Assembly (NCBI GenBank): GCA_002360945.1
Contig: DERO01000032.1
Location: forward strand, 62,001-126,000
Length of the DNA stretch: 64,000 nt
DNA from: Leclercia adecarboxylata
Lineage (GTDB): Bacteria; Pseudomonadota; Gammaproteobacteria; Enterobacterales; Enterobacteriaceae
Direction: 5' to 3'
The notes beneath the pieces are model-generated. The model did not search any database. It saw only the letters and a program-made list of their open reading frames with translations, and was not told the origin of the DNA. Made by a program: the position numbers and the translations under genes. Each line of letters begins with the position of its first letter. Within the stretch, counting starts at the first letter, position 1. Below, piece by piece: positions 41,031 through 49,894 of the stretch.

Positions 41031-41876
41031 TCAGCTGCGTCTTGCACGCTGGATATCGCGCTGACGCTGTTTTTCAGACCGCGCCATCAGATACCAGGCG
41101 ATCAGGCCGATGATGCCGACCACGCCGAGAATGAGCGTCGCCAGGGCGTTAATCTCCGGGTTGACCCCCATGCGCACGCTGGAGAAGACCAGCATCGGTA
41201 GCGTGGTCGCCCCCGGGCCGGAGACAAAGCTGGCGATCACCAGGTCGTCGAGCGACAGGGTAAAGGCCAGCAGCCAGCCAGAGACCACCGCCGGCATGAT
41301 CATGGGCAGGGTGATGATGAAGAACACCTTCAGCGGCGTCGCCCCGAGATCCATCGCCGCCTCCTCAATGGAGTGATCCAGCTCGCGCAGGCGCGAGGAG
41401 ATGACCACCGCCACGTAGGCGGTACAGAAGGTGACGTGCGCCAGCCAGATGGTGAGCATGCCGCGATCCGACGGCCAGCCGATGGCGTGCCCCATCGCCA
41501 CAAACAGCAGCAGCAGCGACAGGCCGGTGATCACGTCGGGCATCACCAGGGGCGCGGTGATCATAAAGGCAAATCCGTTGGCACCGCGGAAACGGCCAAA
41601 GCGCACCATCACCACCGCGGCGATGGTGCCGAGGATCGCCGCCATCGTCGCCGCACAGGCGGCAATGGTCAGGCTTAATCCCACCGCGCTCATCATCGCC
41701 TGGTCGTGGAACAGCTCGCCGTACCAGCGCGTGGACCAGCCTGCCCACACCGTCACCAGCTTGGAGCTGTTGAAGGAGTAGATCACCAGCATCAGCATCG
41801 GGGCATACAGGAAGGTAAAGCCGATCACCAGGATCAGGATCCGCCACGGCGAGCGCACTACCGGTAAATTGTTCAT
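41031..41876 (-). CDS. potI: Putrescine ABC transporter permease PotI
   Basis: A 281-residue permease, same as E. coli PotI when started at ATG 41876 (MNNLPVVRSPWRI); the start overlaps the potH stop by 4 bases. Six hydrophobic segments and EAA loop EEAAMDLGATPLKVFF. Confidence 0.96.
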   Translation of the reverse strand: MNNLPVVRSPWRILILVIGFTFLYAPMLMLVIYSFNSSKLVTVWAGWSTRWYGELFHDQAMMSAVGLSLTIAACAATMAAILGTIAAVVMVRFGRFRGANGFAFMITAPLVMPDVITGLSLLLLFVAMGHAIGWPSDRGMLTIWLAHVTFCTAYVAVVISSRLRELDHSIEEAAMDLGATPLKVFFIITLPMIMPAVVSGWLLAFTLSLDDLVIASFVSGPGATTLPMLVFSSVRMGVNPEINALATLILGVVGIIGLIAWYLMARSEKQRQRDIQRARRS

Positions 41877-42823
41877 CCGTGATCTCCCATCTGTTTCTGC
41901 TGGTACTTGTGGAACCACATGATCGGCACGATCAGCAGCAGCAACATCACGATCGCCACCGCCGAGGCCACCGGCCAGTCGCGGTTATTGAAGAACTCCT
42001 GCCACAGCACGCGGCCAATCATGATGCTGTCCGGGCCGCCGAGCAGTTCCGGGATCACGAACTCCCCCACCGCCGGGATAAACACCAGCATCGATCCGGC
42101 AATAATCCCGCCTTTGGTCAGGGGCACGATGACGCTGAAGAAGGTTTTCAGCGGACGGGCACCGAGGTCCAGCGACGCCTCGACCAGCGAGTAGTCGATG
42201 CGCGTCAGGGCGGTGTAGATCGGCAGCACCATAAACGGCAGATAGGCGTACACGATGCCGATATAGACCGCGAGGTTGGTGTGCAGAATGGTCAGGGGCT
42301 GATCGATAACGCCCAGCCACATCAGGACGTTGTTCAGCACGCCGTTGTTTTTCAGGATCCCCATCCAGGCATAGACGCGGATCAGGAACGAGGTCCACGA
42401 GGGTAAAATCACCAGCAGCAGCAGGATATTACGCGTCGAGGGTTTGCTGTGCGCCACCGCCCAGGCCAGCGGGTAGGCCAGCAGCAGACAGCAGATCGTC
42501 GAGATGGCCGCCACCTGCAGGGACTGCAGGTAGGCCTCAAAATAGAGCGGATCGTCGGTCAGTTGCAGGAAGTTGCCGAGGTTGAGCATGATCGACAGCT
42601 GGCTGTCCCCCCACTCCACCAGATCGCTGTAGGGTGGGATGGCACGCGCCATCTCCGCCAGGCTGATTTTAAACACAATCAGGAACGGCAGCAGGAACAG
42701 CAGGATCAGCCACACGTAAGGCAGGGCGATCACCAGCTTGCGCCCGTGGGCCATCTGCATCCGCGTCAGCCAGCTGGTATCAATGCCCGCCGCTACGCGG
42801 GTCGCAGGTTCAGTTTTGCTCAT
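41873..42823 (-). CDS. potH: Putrescine ABC transporter permease PotH
   Basis: A 316-residue permease with six hydrophobic segments and EAA loop VEASLDLGARPLKTFF. It pairs with PotI. It starts 9 bases after the potG stop. Confidence 0.96.
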   Translation of the reverse strand: MSKTEPATRVAAGIDTSWLTRMQMAHGRKLVIALPYVWLILLFLLPFLIVFKISLAEMARAIPPYSDLVEWGDSQLSIMLNLGNFLQLTDDPLYFEAYLQSLQVAAISTICCLLLAYPLAWAVAHSKPSTRNILLLLVILPSWTSFLIRVYAWMGILKNNGVLNNVLMWLGVIDQPLTILHTNLAVYIGIVYAYLPFMVLPIYTALTRIDYSLVEASLDLGARPLKTFFSVIVPLTKGGIIAGSMLVFIPAVGEFVIPELLGGPDSIMIGRVLWQEFFNNRDWPVASAVAIVMLLLLIVPIMWFHKYQQKQMGDHG

Positions 42824-42832
42824 CGCCGCTCC

Positions 42833-43966
42833 TTATACCGTCAGTACAACGCAGCTGTCCGCTTCCCAGCACAGGCGCACTTCGTCGCCCCAGGTCGGCA
42901 GCCCTTTGCGGTAGCGATAAGTGTTCTGTAGCTGGGCGCTGATCATCTGCCCGCTCTTGAGACGCACGTGATAGATGGAGAGATCGCCCAGATAGGCAAT
43001 GTGCACCACCTCCCCCACCGCAAAGTTATAGCCGTCGGCGGGCGGTGCGTCGCAGAGGGTGATTTTCTCCGGACGCAGGGCCACGTACACCGGGACGTTA
43101 TCCACCACTGAGTTGTCGGCGGCGACCTTCAGCGGGTGGATCAGCCCCGGCGAGTCGAGCACCAGTCCGTCCTCTTCACGCGCTTTCAGCAGCCCTTCGA
43201 AGACGTTCATGGAGCCGATAAATTCGGCGCTGTAGCGGGTGGTCGGGTGCTCGTAAATCTCTTCCGGCTCGCCAATCTGCACGAACTTGCCGCGGTTCAT
43301 GATCGCGATGCGTCCGGCCATGGTCATCGCCTCTTCCTGGTCGTGGGTCACCATCACGCAGGTCGCGCCCACGCGCTCCAGAATATCCACCACTTCCAGC
43401 TGCATGCGGTCGCGCAGTTTTTTATCCAGCGCGCCCATAGGTTCATCCAGCAGCAGCAGCTTTGGCCGCTTCGCCAGGCTGCGGGCCAGGGCCACGCGCT
43501 GTCGCTGGCCGCCCGAGAGCTGATGCGGCTTACGCTTCGCAAATTCCTGCATATGCACCAGGCTCAGCATTTCGGCGACGCGGGCGGCGATCTCGGCTTT
43601 CGGCATTTTGTCCTGCTTCAGGCCGAAGGCGATGTTCTGCTCCACGGTCATGTGCGGGAAGAGTGCGTAAGACTGGAACATCATATTGATAGGACGCTGA
43701 TACGGCGGTACCTGGGAGAGGTCAACACCGTCGAGCACAATCTGCCCGGCGCTGGGCTGTTCAAACCCGGCCAGCATGCGCAGCAACGTCGATTTCCCGC
43801 AGCCAGATGCGCCCAGCAGGGCAAAAATTTCGCCTTTGTAGATAGTCAGGCTGACATCATCCACGGCATTCTGACCATCGAAAGATTTGGTCAGGTTACG
43901 GATTTCCAGCAGCGGGGTCAGCGCTTTACGGGTTTTCGCCTGCGGGCGGGGGATCGCGTCGTTCAC
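42833..43966 (-). CDS. potG: Putrescine ABC transporter ATP-binding protein PotG
   Basis: A 377-residue ATPase when started at GTG 43966, which has GGAG upstream and matches the E. coli length and start (VNDAIPRPQ). Walker A GASGCGKST, signature LSGGQRQRVALARSL, Walker B LLLDEPMGALD, and a carboxyl-terminal TOBE domain. Confidence 0.96.
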   Translation of the reverse strand: MNDAIPRPQAKTRKALTPLLEIRNLTKSFDGQNAVDDVSLTIYKGEIFALLGASGCGKSTLLRMLAGFEQPSAGQIVLDGVDLSQVPPYQRPINMMFQSYALFPHMTVEQNIAFGLKQDKMPKAEIAARVAEMLSLVHMQEFAKRKPHQLSGGQRQRVALARSLAKRPKLLLLDEPMGALDKKLRDRMQLEVVDILERVGATCVMVTHDQEEAMTMAGRIAIMNRGKFVQIGEPEEIYEHPTTRYSAEFIGSMNVFEGLLKAREEDGLVLDSPGLIHPLKVAADNSVVDNVPVYVALRPEKITLCDAPPADGYNFAVGEVVHIAYLGDLSIYHVRLKSGQMISAQLQNTYRYRKGLPTWGDEVRLCWEADSCVVLTV

Positions 43967-43997
43967 GGGGTGCTCTCCGGCATCAATCAAACTGGTG

Positions 43998-44054
43998 CAG
44001 GCGCACCAGAACGGTGCGCCTGTTGCCGGGGGCGCTAACGCTTGCCCGGCCTAC
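43998..44054. repeat. Hairpin plus REP between potF and potG
   Basis: A 10-bp perfect stem (CAGGCGCACC / GGTGCGCCTG, 43998-44022) abuts a REP unit (GTTGCCGGGGGCGC... to GGCCTACG, 44022-44054). Such an element after the binding-protein gene commonly stabilises potF mRNA relative to the distal permease genes. Confidence 0.8.
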
Positions 44055-44063
44055 GAGGAGCGG

Positions 44064-45176
44064 TTATTTACCGCTTTTCACTTTGGTCCACGCACGGGTA
44101 CGGACGCGGTCGATTTTCGGCTCCTGGACGCTCAGGGTGAACATCTTGGCGCGCACGTCAGCCGGTGGGTAGATACCCGGATTGTCACGCACTTCGGCGC
44201 TCACCAGCGAGGTGGCCTCTTTGTTGCCGTTGGCGTAGAAGACGTGGTCAGAGATGTGAGCAATCACGTCCGGACGCAGCAGGTAGTTCAGGAACTGATA
44301 GGCTTCGTCTTTGTTTTTCGCATCAGCCGGCATCGCGAAGACGTCAAAGAAGGCCATCGCCCCCTCTTTCGGGATCGAGTAGGCGATATTCACGCCATTT
44401 TTGGCCTCTTTAGCGCGGTTCGCCGCCTGCCAGACGTCCCCTGCCCAGCCGATGGCGACGCAGATATCGCCGTTCGCCAGATCGTTGATGTACTGAGACG
44501 AGTGGAAGTAACGGATATTCGGACGCAGCTTCAGCAGCAGGTCGGTGGCCGGGCCGGTATAGTCATCCGCTTTGGTGCTGTTTGGATCTTTGCCGAGGTA
44601 GTTCAGGACGGTGGCAAACACCTCTTCCGGGGCATCGAGGAACGACACGCCGCAGCTTTTGAGCTTCTCGAGGTTCTCCGGCTTCAGTACCAGATCCCAG
44701 CTGTTCACCGGCGCATCGGCACCCAGCACCTGCTTCACTTTCTCAACGTTATAGCCGATGCCGGTGGTCGCCCACATGTACGGCATGGCGTACTTGTTGT
44801 CCGGATCGTGTTTGGCGATGAGCTTCAGCAGCTCGGGATCGAGGTTTTTCCAGCCCGGCAGTTTGCTCTTATCCAGCGGCTGGAACACGCCCGCAGAGAG
44901 CTGGCGTTCAAGGAAGCTGGCTGACGGCACGACCAGGTCGAAGCCGGTGCTGCCCGCCATCAGTTTGCCTTCCAGCACTTCGTTGGAATCGAAGACGTCG
45001 TAAACGACTTTAATACCGGTCTCTTTTTCGAAATTCGCCACGGTATCCGGGGCAATATAATCAGACCAGTTATAGATATGCAGCGTTTTTTGTTCCGCAG
45101 CAAGCGTGCCGGCAGAGACAGCCATCAGAGCACCTGCAACCAGACCCGATAACCATTTTTTATTTAAAGCGATCAT
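44064..45176 (-). CDS. potF: Periplasmic putrescine-binding protein PotF
   Basis: A 370-residue binding protein. Signal peptide cut after TLAA, then EQKTLHIYNWSDYIAPDTV. Binding-pocket motifs VYDVFDSNEVLEGKL and YMWATTGIGYN are as in E. coli PotF. First gene of potFGHI. Confidence 0.97.
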   Translation of the reverse strand: MIALNKKWLSGLVAGALMAVSAGTLAAEQKTLHIYNWSDYIAPDTVANFEKETGIKVVYDVFDSNEVLEGKLMAGSTGFDLVVPSASFLERQLSAGVFQPLDKSKLPGWKNLDPELLKLIAKHDPDNKYAMPYMWATTGIGYNVEKVKQVLGADAPVNSWDLVLKPENLEKLKSCGVSFLDAPEEVFATVLNYLGKDPNSTKADDYTGPATDLLLKLRPNIRYFHSSQYINDLANGDICVAIGWAGDVWQAANRAKEAKNGVNIAYSIPKEGAMAFFDVFAMPADAKNKDEAYQFLNYLLRPDVIAHISDHVFYANGNKEATSLVSAEVRDNPGIYPPADVRAKMFTLSVQEPKIDRVRTRAWTKVKSGK

Positions 45177-45526
45177 AGCGGTAATCCTTCTGAAAGCGCG
45201 TTAACAAACGCGCTAAAAAATGAACACTCTTAGCCTATGCAAGAAACGTGCATAATTTATCACTCTGCCTGCAGCAGAAGATGTTACTCAGGTGGCAGTA
45301 TCTGCTCGCATTTAACAGCATCGCAAGAATAAACTGTAGCTTGTCTCCGTAGCTATAGCTCAGATTAAAAAACGCCTTTTAACAATTTTTTATGCAGTAA
45401 ATGTCTATGTGATAAGCCGAATTGGCGGGATGGCGGTGAATAATTCTTTAAAGAAAGGTTAAATGCAGCAGAAACGAGGGTGTTATGCAGCCGCCACGAC
45501 AGCGACTGCCTAAAAGTCAGACAGCT
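45177..45526. promoter_or_regulatory. Control region upstream of potF
   Basis: A 350-base gene-free stretch, AT-rich, between ybjN and potF. It should carry the potF promoter. A GC-poor plus-strand frame at 45485 is an antisense shadow of ybjN. No specific operator was assigned. Confidence 0.4.
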
Positions 45527-46003
45527 TTAGTGCAGAAAATTGCCGGAAGATTCAGGCTGTTCAGCGCCCTCTTCGGCGTTGTACAACAGATGATGGGCGC
45601 TGGCTTCAAGCATCACCATGGAGATCTGCTCTTCGCTCTGCTGAATAAAAGCCGCGAACTGCGGGAAGGTCAGCCCGACGGCTGCGGATAAAGACTGGCA
45701 AACCACCAGCTTTGGCAGATTATCATCCTGTATATCGAGAAATGCCTTCACCGTCAAAGAACTGGCATTGATGGCGGATAAATCCGATGCTAACGCCAGC
45801 AATGCTGTGGGTTTGACCTCTGCCAGGGCGGAAAAAAGAATAACGTCGTTAATCAGATCGAGCTTGGCATCAAACACACCGTCAAAGTTTTGCATGTGCG
45901 GCAGGTGCAGCGCCTGGCAGGTGTCGCATTCAAAAAAGCTGACGCCCATGTTGTCGAGCCAGTGACGCAAGGTATCGAGTGTCGGTACTACAAGTGAATC
46001 CAT
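45527..46003 (-). CDS. ybjN: YbjN, sensory transduction-like regulator
   Basis: A 158-residue cytoplasmic protein of the YbjN family (type III chaperone-like fold). Family start MDSLVVPTLDTLRHWLDNMG with conserved FFECDTCQALHLPHMQ. Overproduction in E. coli affects motility and biofilm; biochemistry unknown. Last of nfsA-rimK-ybjN. Confidence 0.95.
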   Translation of the reverse strand: MDSLVVPTLDTLRHWLDNMGVSFFECDTCQALHLPHMQNFDGVFDAKLDLINDVILFSALAEVKPTALLALASDLSAINASSLTVKAFLDIQDDNLPKLVVCQSLSAAVGLTFPQFAAFIQQSEEQISMVMLEASAHHLLYNAEEGAEQPESSGNFLH

Positions 46004-46046
46004 AACGGTGGAACCTCTTAAAAAATAACAGTGCGTGGCAGGTCAG

Positions 46047-46949
46047 TTATCCGCCCGTTTTCAGGCAAAACTCCGGCGTGGCCTGGCGCTCTATCCAGCC
46101 GATCATCTTCCCGGCGATATCCATTCCGGTGGTTTTCTCAATGCCTTCCAGCCCCGGTGAGGCGTTGACTTCCATCACCAGCGGCCCGCGATCGGCACGT
46201 AAGATATCAACCCCGGCAATATCGAGCCCCAGCGTCTGCGCGGCCTTGAGTGCAATCTCCCGCTCGCGCGCGGTGATCTCGACCACCCGGGCAACGCCGC
46301 CCCGGTGCAGGTTGGAGCGAAAATCGCCCTCTTTGGCCTGGCGCTCGATGGCCGCAACCACTTCATCGCCTACTACCAGACAGCGAATGTCGCGCCCTTT
46401 CGCCTCCTGGATGTACTCCTGCACCAGAATGTGCGCATTCAGGCCGCGAAACGCATCGATCACGCTCTCTGCCGCCTGACGGGTTTCGGCCAGCACCACG
46501 CCAATCCCTTGGGTGCCTTCTACCAGCTTAACCACCAGCGGCGCACCGCCCACCATCTCTATCAGATCGCTGGTGTCGTCGGGGGAATGGGCAATACCGG
46601 TGATCGGCAGGTCGATCCCCTGACGGGCCAGCAGCTGCAAAGAGCGGAGTTTGTCCCGCGCCCGGGTAATGGCCACGGATTCATTCAGCGGATAACTGCC
46701 GAGCAGCTCAAACTGGCGCAGCGCGGCGGTGCCATAAAAGGTGATGGCCGAGCCAATGCGCGGGATAACCGCGTCAAAGTGCGGCAGCTGACGCCCTTTA
46801 TAGTGAATGGAGGAGGCCGCCGGGCTGATATTCATATAGCAGGACAGCGGATCGAGGATTTCGACCTGATGGCCACGCTGCTCCGCCGCGTCACGCAGGC
46901 GTTTACACGAATAGAGCGTTCCATCCCGGGACAATATGGCAATTTTCAC
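46047..46949 (-). CDS. rimK: Ribosomal protein S6-glutamate ligase RimK
   Basis: A 300-residue ATP-grasp enzyme adding glutamates to the carboxyl end of S6 (and making poly-glutamate). GTG 46949, with GAGG upstream, gives the E. coli length and start [18 protein letters not shown]; an in-frame ATG 18 bases upstream (46967) is less likely. ATP-grasp motifs [33 protein letters not shown], and [13 protein letters not shown] are intact. The gene normally follows nfsA directly; here a 6-kb island separates them. Confidence 0.96.
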   Translation of the reverse strand: MKIAILSRDGTLYSCKRLRDAAEQRGHQVEILDPLSCYMNISPAASSIHYKGRQLPHFDAVIPRIGSAITFYGTAALRQFELLGSYPLNESVAITRARDKLRSLQLLARQGIDLPITGIAHSPDDTSDLIEMVGGAPLVVKLVEGTQGIGVVLAETRQAAESVIDAFRGLNAHILVQEYIQEAKGRDIRCLVVGDEVVAAIERQAKEGDFRSNLHRGGVARVVEITAREREIALKAAQTLGLDIAGVDILRADRGPLVMEVNASPGLEGIEKTTGMDIAGKMIGWIERQATPEFCLKTGG

Positions 46950-47021
46950 CCTGCACCTCTCAGACATAATCCGGTTAAAGCCTGCGTATCATACACGCAG
47001 GCAGGCGCAGGATGAATGGAC

Positions 47022-47117
47022 TTATCGCGTCGCCCAGCCCTGTTTATGCAAATAGTCGAGAATAAACGGACGGTTTTCTTTGATGATGGTGCGCCGGATA
47101 TGGTCGCTCCAGGTATC
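47022..47117 (-). pseudogene. nfsA: Remnant of the native nfsA 3' end
   Basis: Read leftward it encodes the last 32 codons of NfsA (RRDTWSDHIRRTIIKENRPF then ILDYLHKQGWATR) and the TAA at 47024-47022. Upstream of RRDTW the sequence changes abruptly to unrelated DNA. Codon usage is host-like and GC-rich, unlike the working nfsA copy's 3' end at 52958. It marks the left edge of the island. Confidence 0.9.
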
Positions 47118-47404
47118 GCGGCGATATCTGTGCCAAGTTGTTCGTGGCGTTTTTGTCTGACTTGCTGGTGATCAAATTTCGTAATGAATCTGATTGCTGA
47201 ATCATGGGTAACGAGCCAATGGCCTGACTCACGGGTTGTACTCTGTAGGATCCCTACTTTGTGACCACTGGTGAACATCTTGTAGCTAATCATTGCGTTC
47301 ATTAGGTTGGTCTTTCCCGCTAGTGCAGGGAGGTGCATAACGATTTTCTTTTTACCTTTCTGTAACGAATCCGAGATCTGTTTCTGGAACGAGTAAAAAC
47401 GCAT
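47118..47404 (-). pseudogene. P-loop protein fragment, phage terminase/helicase-like
   Basis: About 95 codons starting FYSFQKQISDSLQKGKKK, then IVMHLPALAGKTNLMNAM and HKVGILQST, before running into the nfsA remnant. The layout (an FQ motif, a beta strand, a GKT loop, then a strand ending QST) is that of the amino end of a phage terminase large subunit or superfamily-2 helicase, but the loop lacks the first Gly/Ala. The frame fuses with the nfsA remnant and is not a real gene. Assignment is tentative. Confidence 0.45.
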
Positions 47405-47416
47405 CTGTTGCCAATA

Positions 47417-47863
47417 TTATTTATTTAGACCGCAAAAATAACCTGTACTCTTTTTACTAATGTCATCATGACCACGACCTTCAACTGCTCTGTATAAAGG
47501 TGCATCTTTTGTTCCATAGTCAGTAAAATCAATCCCTAAGAAATCTGCATCTTTTCCCAAGTCTTCTGGGTTTTGCCTTGTCGTGAAAAGAACTACGTTA
47601 GGGTTCTCATTATCGTCTTTGCCTGCATCAGCTTTGAAGTAAGTAAGGCCATGTCGTACATTGCCATTATTTTTAGATATATATTTTGCTACTGCGTAAC
47701 CCATATTATCATCAGTGTTTTTTACATCTACAATCAATGGGTCATGGCTTAGCGTAGTATTGTTAAAATCTGATTCCTCAAAGCACATTAAACTAACAAT
47801 AAGTGCATCCGCTTTAACAGTGATGGATGAAAGCAGTGTCATTAAGAATACTAATTTCTTCAT
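47417..47863 (-). CDS. Small exported protein, unknown
   Basis: A 148-residue protein with a signal peptide (MKKLVFLMTLLSSITVKADA). ATG 47863 is chosen because of AGG 8 bases upstream and the signal peptide; the frame extends to 47896. The mature protein is acidic, with two Cys (near residues 27 and 144) that could form a disulfide. Low GC. It is not recognised. It lies among phage remnants and could be island cargo. Confidence 0.65.
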   Translation of the reverse strand: MKKLVFLMTLLSSITVKADALIVSLMCFEESDFNNTTLSHDPLIVDVKNTDDNMGYAVAKYISKNNGNVRHGLTYFKADAGKDDNENPNVVLFTTRQNPEDLGKDADFLGIDFTDYGTKDAPLYRAVEGRGHDDISKKSTGYFCGLNK

Positions 47864-47974
47864 GTGACCTATCTCATAAATAATCCCAGCATACATTTTA
47901 ACCTTTTACAGCATATTTCCGCTATGAAAATCTACTGTTAAACGATGATATTCAAAAAAGACCCAACCTTTCGG

Positions 47975-47998
47975 AAGGAGTTAAGGAGTTAAGGAGTT
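47975..47998. repeat. Three perfect 8-bp tandem repeats
   Basis: AAGGAGTT occurs three times head to tail. It lies in the AT-rich gap upstream of the exported protein gene at 47863. Confidence 0.85.
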
Positions 47999-48068
47999 AA
48001 AGAGAGAAATTTATAAGGCCTTATACCATATCTAAGCAGTATCCAGAAACACTCATCCGAAAATGTTT

Positions 48069-48098
48069 ATGGATACCCTTCTATAAAGGGCTATCCAT
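48069..48098. other. Imperfect hairpin
   Basis: ATGGATA-CCCTT pairs with AAGGG-TATCCAT with one bulged base and a 5-base loop. It has no strong T tract; perhaps a decayed terminator of the phage block. Confidence 0.45.
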
Positions 48099-48137
48099 GC
48101 GGAGGAGATAAACACCGCATCTTGTGTATGATCTTAT

Positions 48138-48585
48138 TTATGCGATTTTTTCATGGTATGTCTTCTTGAAGATATCGAGCAGATTTTCTTACGAGTACGT
48201 CTTATCGACTTCCACTCTAGCCCCGCGCAATACTTTGATCATGCGTTCCTTGGTGAACTTGCCGAAGCGCTTCCACTGTTCAAGAACGAAGGAAGGATAG
48301 ATCGCTGTTCGCTGTATTCCTGTCCCCAATAATCAGCGAGGTTATGTAACACCGTTGGGAAATCAGCATTGCCCGGTACATCAGGCCGGCTACCTTACCT
48401 TCAAGAATAGAGTTACAGAGGGGGGTATTAGATGCCGCGCATATGCCATGTGTCGTGATTGTGGTCAGCGTTAACCTTACCTACAGTATCCAAAACTGGA
48501 GGCCACACAAAGCGCATTTACCGCCTTGCTTGTCATACTGTTGATGTTTCCATGTTTGAAGTGATTTACGGATTAGCACAGCCAT
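48138..48585 (-). pseudogene. Endonuclease VII-type (T4 gp49-like) resolvase pseudogene
   Basis: Read leftward from ATG 48585: MAVLIRKSLQTWKHQQYDKQ, GGKCALCGLQ, then after a frameshift GKVNADHNHDTWHMRGI, after another LCNSILEGKVAGLMYRAMLI, and further on KRFGKFTKERMIKVLRGARV, an in-frame stop, and ENLLDIFKKTYHEKIA to TAA at 48138. The CxxC, the DH-H-D metal/catalytic block, the LCN motif and the tail follow T4 endonuclease VII in order (about 149 codons versus 157 residues). Several frameshifts and stops make it dead. A phage origin is clear. Confidence 0.75.
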
Positions 48586-48669
48586 GATTATTACCTTTCA
48601 TTGATGGCTGTATTTATGAGATTATAAATTCCTTACCCAACATTTATCAGGCAAAGAAGTTAGTTCAAC

Positions 48670-49062
48670 ATGAAAAAAGCAATAGTAGCTGGTTTAATTT
48701 TATCTGCATCGAGTTATGCGAATGCTGATTTTTCTATCAGTTGCAGAACGATAACACTGAAGCCACTTGCGATAACAATTAAAACAAATGATCGTAACGA
48801 ATTCGTAGGATTCGAAGTTAACAATTTGAATTTGAATAGTGAACCCGAAGTGATAAAACAATTGAATGAAGAAATGCAACAAATTATTGAGTATTCGGCA
48901 AGTGTGACTCCAACTAAAACAAGTGAGTCAACAGATGAGTTGATACTGGATTATAATACCGTTACACGGACGTTTGATGGGACATACTTTCATAATGTTC
49001 AGTATGGAAAGGTTACTTCTTTTACTAAAGTAGCGATTTTTGATTGTAATCATAAAAATTAA
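48670..49062 (+). CDS. Small exported protein, unknown
   Basis: A 130-residue protein with signal peptide MKKAIVAGLILSASSYANA and mature start DFSISCRTI. Two Cys (near residues 25 and 126) could pair. Low GC. The ATG has weak AAAGAAG upstream. Not recognised; oriented against the phage remnants around it. Confidence 0.6.
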   Translation: MKKAIVAGLILSASSYANADFSISCRTITLKPLAITIKTNDRNEFVGFEVNNLNLNSEPEVIKQLNEEMQQIIEYSASVTPTKTSESTDELILDYNTVTRTFDGTYFHNVQYGKVTSFTKVAIFDCNHKN

Positions 49063-49073
49063 ATTGTGTAAAG

Positions 49074-49545
49074 TTACATATAATCACTATTAAAATTTAG
49101 TCCCGCTCTGTTGGTCGAAGGGGTGTATGTTGGATGACTGACGGAACGGGTTCTAATACTCAATATCAGGTTTAGGATTGCTTTTACGCCAGCTTTTCCA
49201 GAACCTGTACTCTTGTTCAATGTTTGAAGTCTTTGTGATAACACCCCAACCGGGATCAGGGATCCGGCTATCTCACAGGCTTTCATTTCCCTGATCCGCG
49301 CTTCTGCATCGAGCTTGCGTAACTTCGCCTGATCCATCGCCTTTTTGTTATCGACGGTTCGAAGCGGGGTAATGATGTTGGCAACAACCCATTCAGTAAT
49401 CTCTTGTTCGCGAAACTTTCGCTTGTCAGAACACCAGCATGAATCCGCGCCCCGTTCGTTGATCCAGTTCGTGACCGATTTAATGTCGAATCCTTACCGC
49501 TTCGCGGTTGTGCTTTTAGTTGAGTATTCCAACGTAATTTTCTCT
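49074..49545 (-). pseudogene. Phage DNA-packaging (terminase small subunit-like) pseudogene
   Basis: Leftward translation shows LEYSTKSTTAKR, an in-frame stop, then GFDIKSVTNWINERGADSCW, KFREQEITEWVV, and MDQAKLRKLDAEARIREMKA followed by GSLIPVG, VKAILNL and a degenerate end. The helix-turn-helix start (IKSVTNWINERG) with a charged coiled stretch resembles Nu1/terminase-small-subunit proteins. The stop and a disordered end show decay. An open segment of 87 codons (49074-49337) is only part of it. Confidence 0.5.
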
Positions 49546-49624
49546 CTATGTTTTACGTAATCTTGTACTGGTATTTATGAGAAAAAATATTCGGGGAAAT
49601 TCTTAACAATCGCGAAAGAAGTGA

Positions 49625-49834
49625 ACAAAGTATTACATTATCACAGAAAATAATTTGATAGGTTCTGGCGATGAGTTACAGGACTGGAATTATTTTGCTA
49701 TATACACGAAAAAGAACGAGCGGCTGAAACATCCCGATTTTCGTTCCGTTCGGGAGTACCTTTTTGATCGAAGCAGAACCCGACAACACCTTTTGTTTAT
49801 CTTCATCACGCTAGGAATCGAGAATCATCATTGA
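49625..49834 (+). pseudogene. Fragment of an unknown protein
   Basis: A 69-codon open stretch following a stop, reading TKYYIITENNLIGSGDELQD then WNYFAIYTKKNERLKHPDF and ending GIENHH. It looks protein-like but has no ATG. It may be a broken gene or start at a rare codon. Not recognised. The rest of the 49546-49894 gap shows nothing else. Confidence 0.35.
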
Positions 49835-49894
49835 AACAGTTGCCTGTAGATAAAAATCATATAAAAATGAATTACGATCCACACTGAGTTAATA

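Noticed and set aside
46946..47404. Single 152-codon frame apparently encoding one protein upstream of rimK
   Set aside because: It is a chance fusion of a phage P-loop fragment with the nfsA remnant read out of its normal frame; the join coincides with the island edge.
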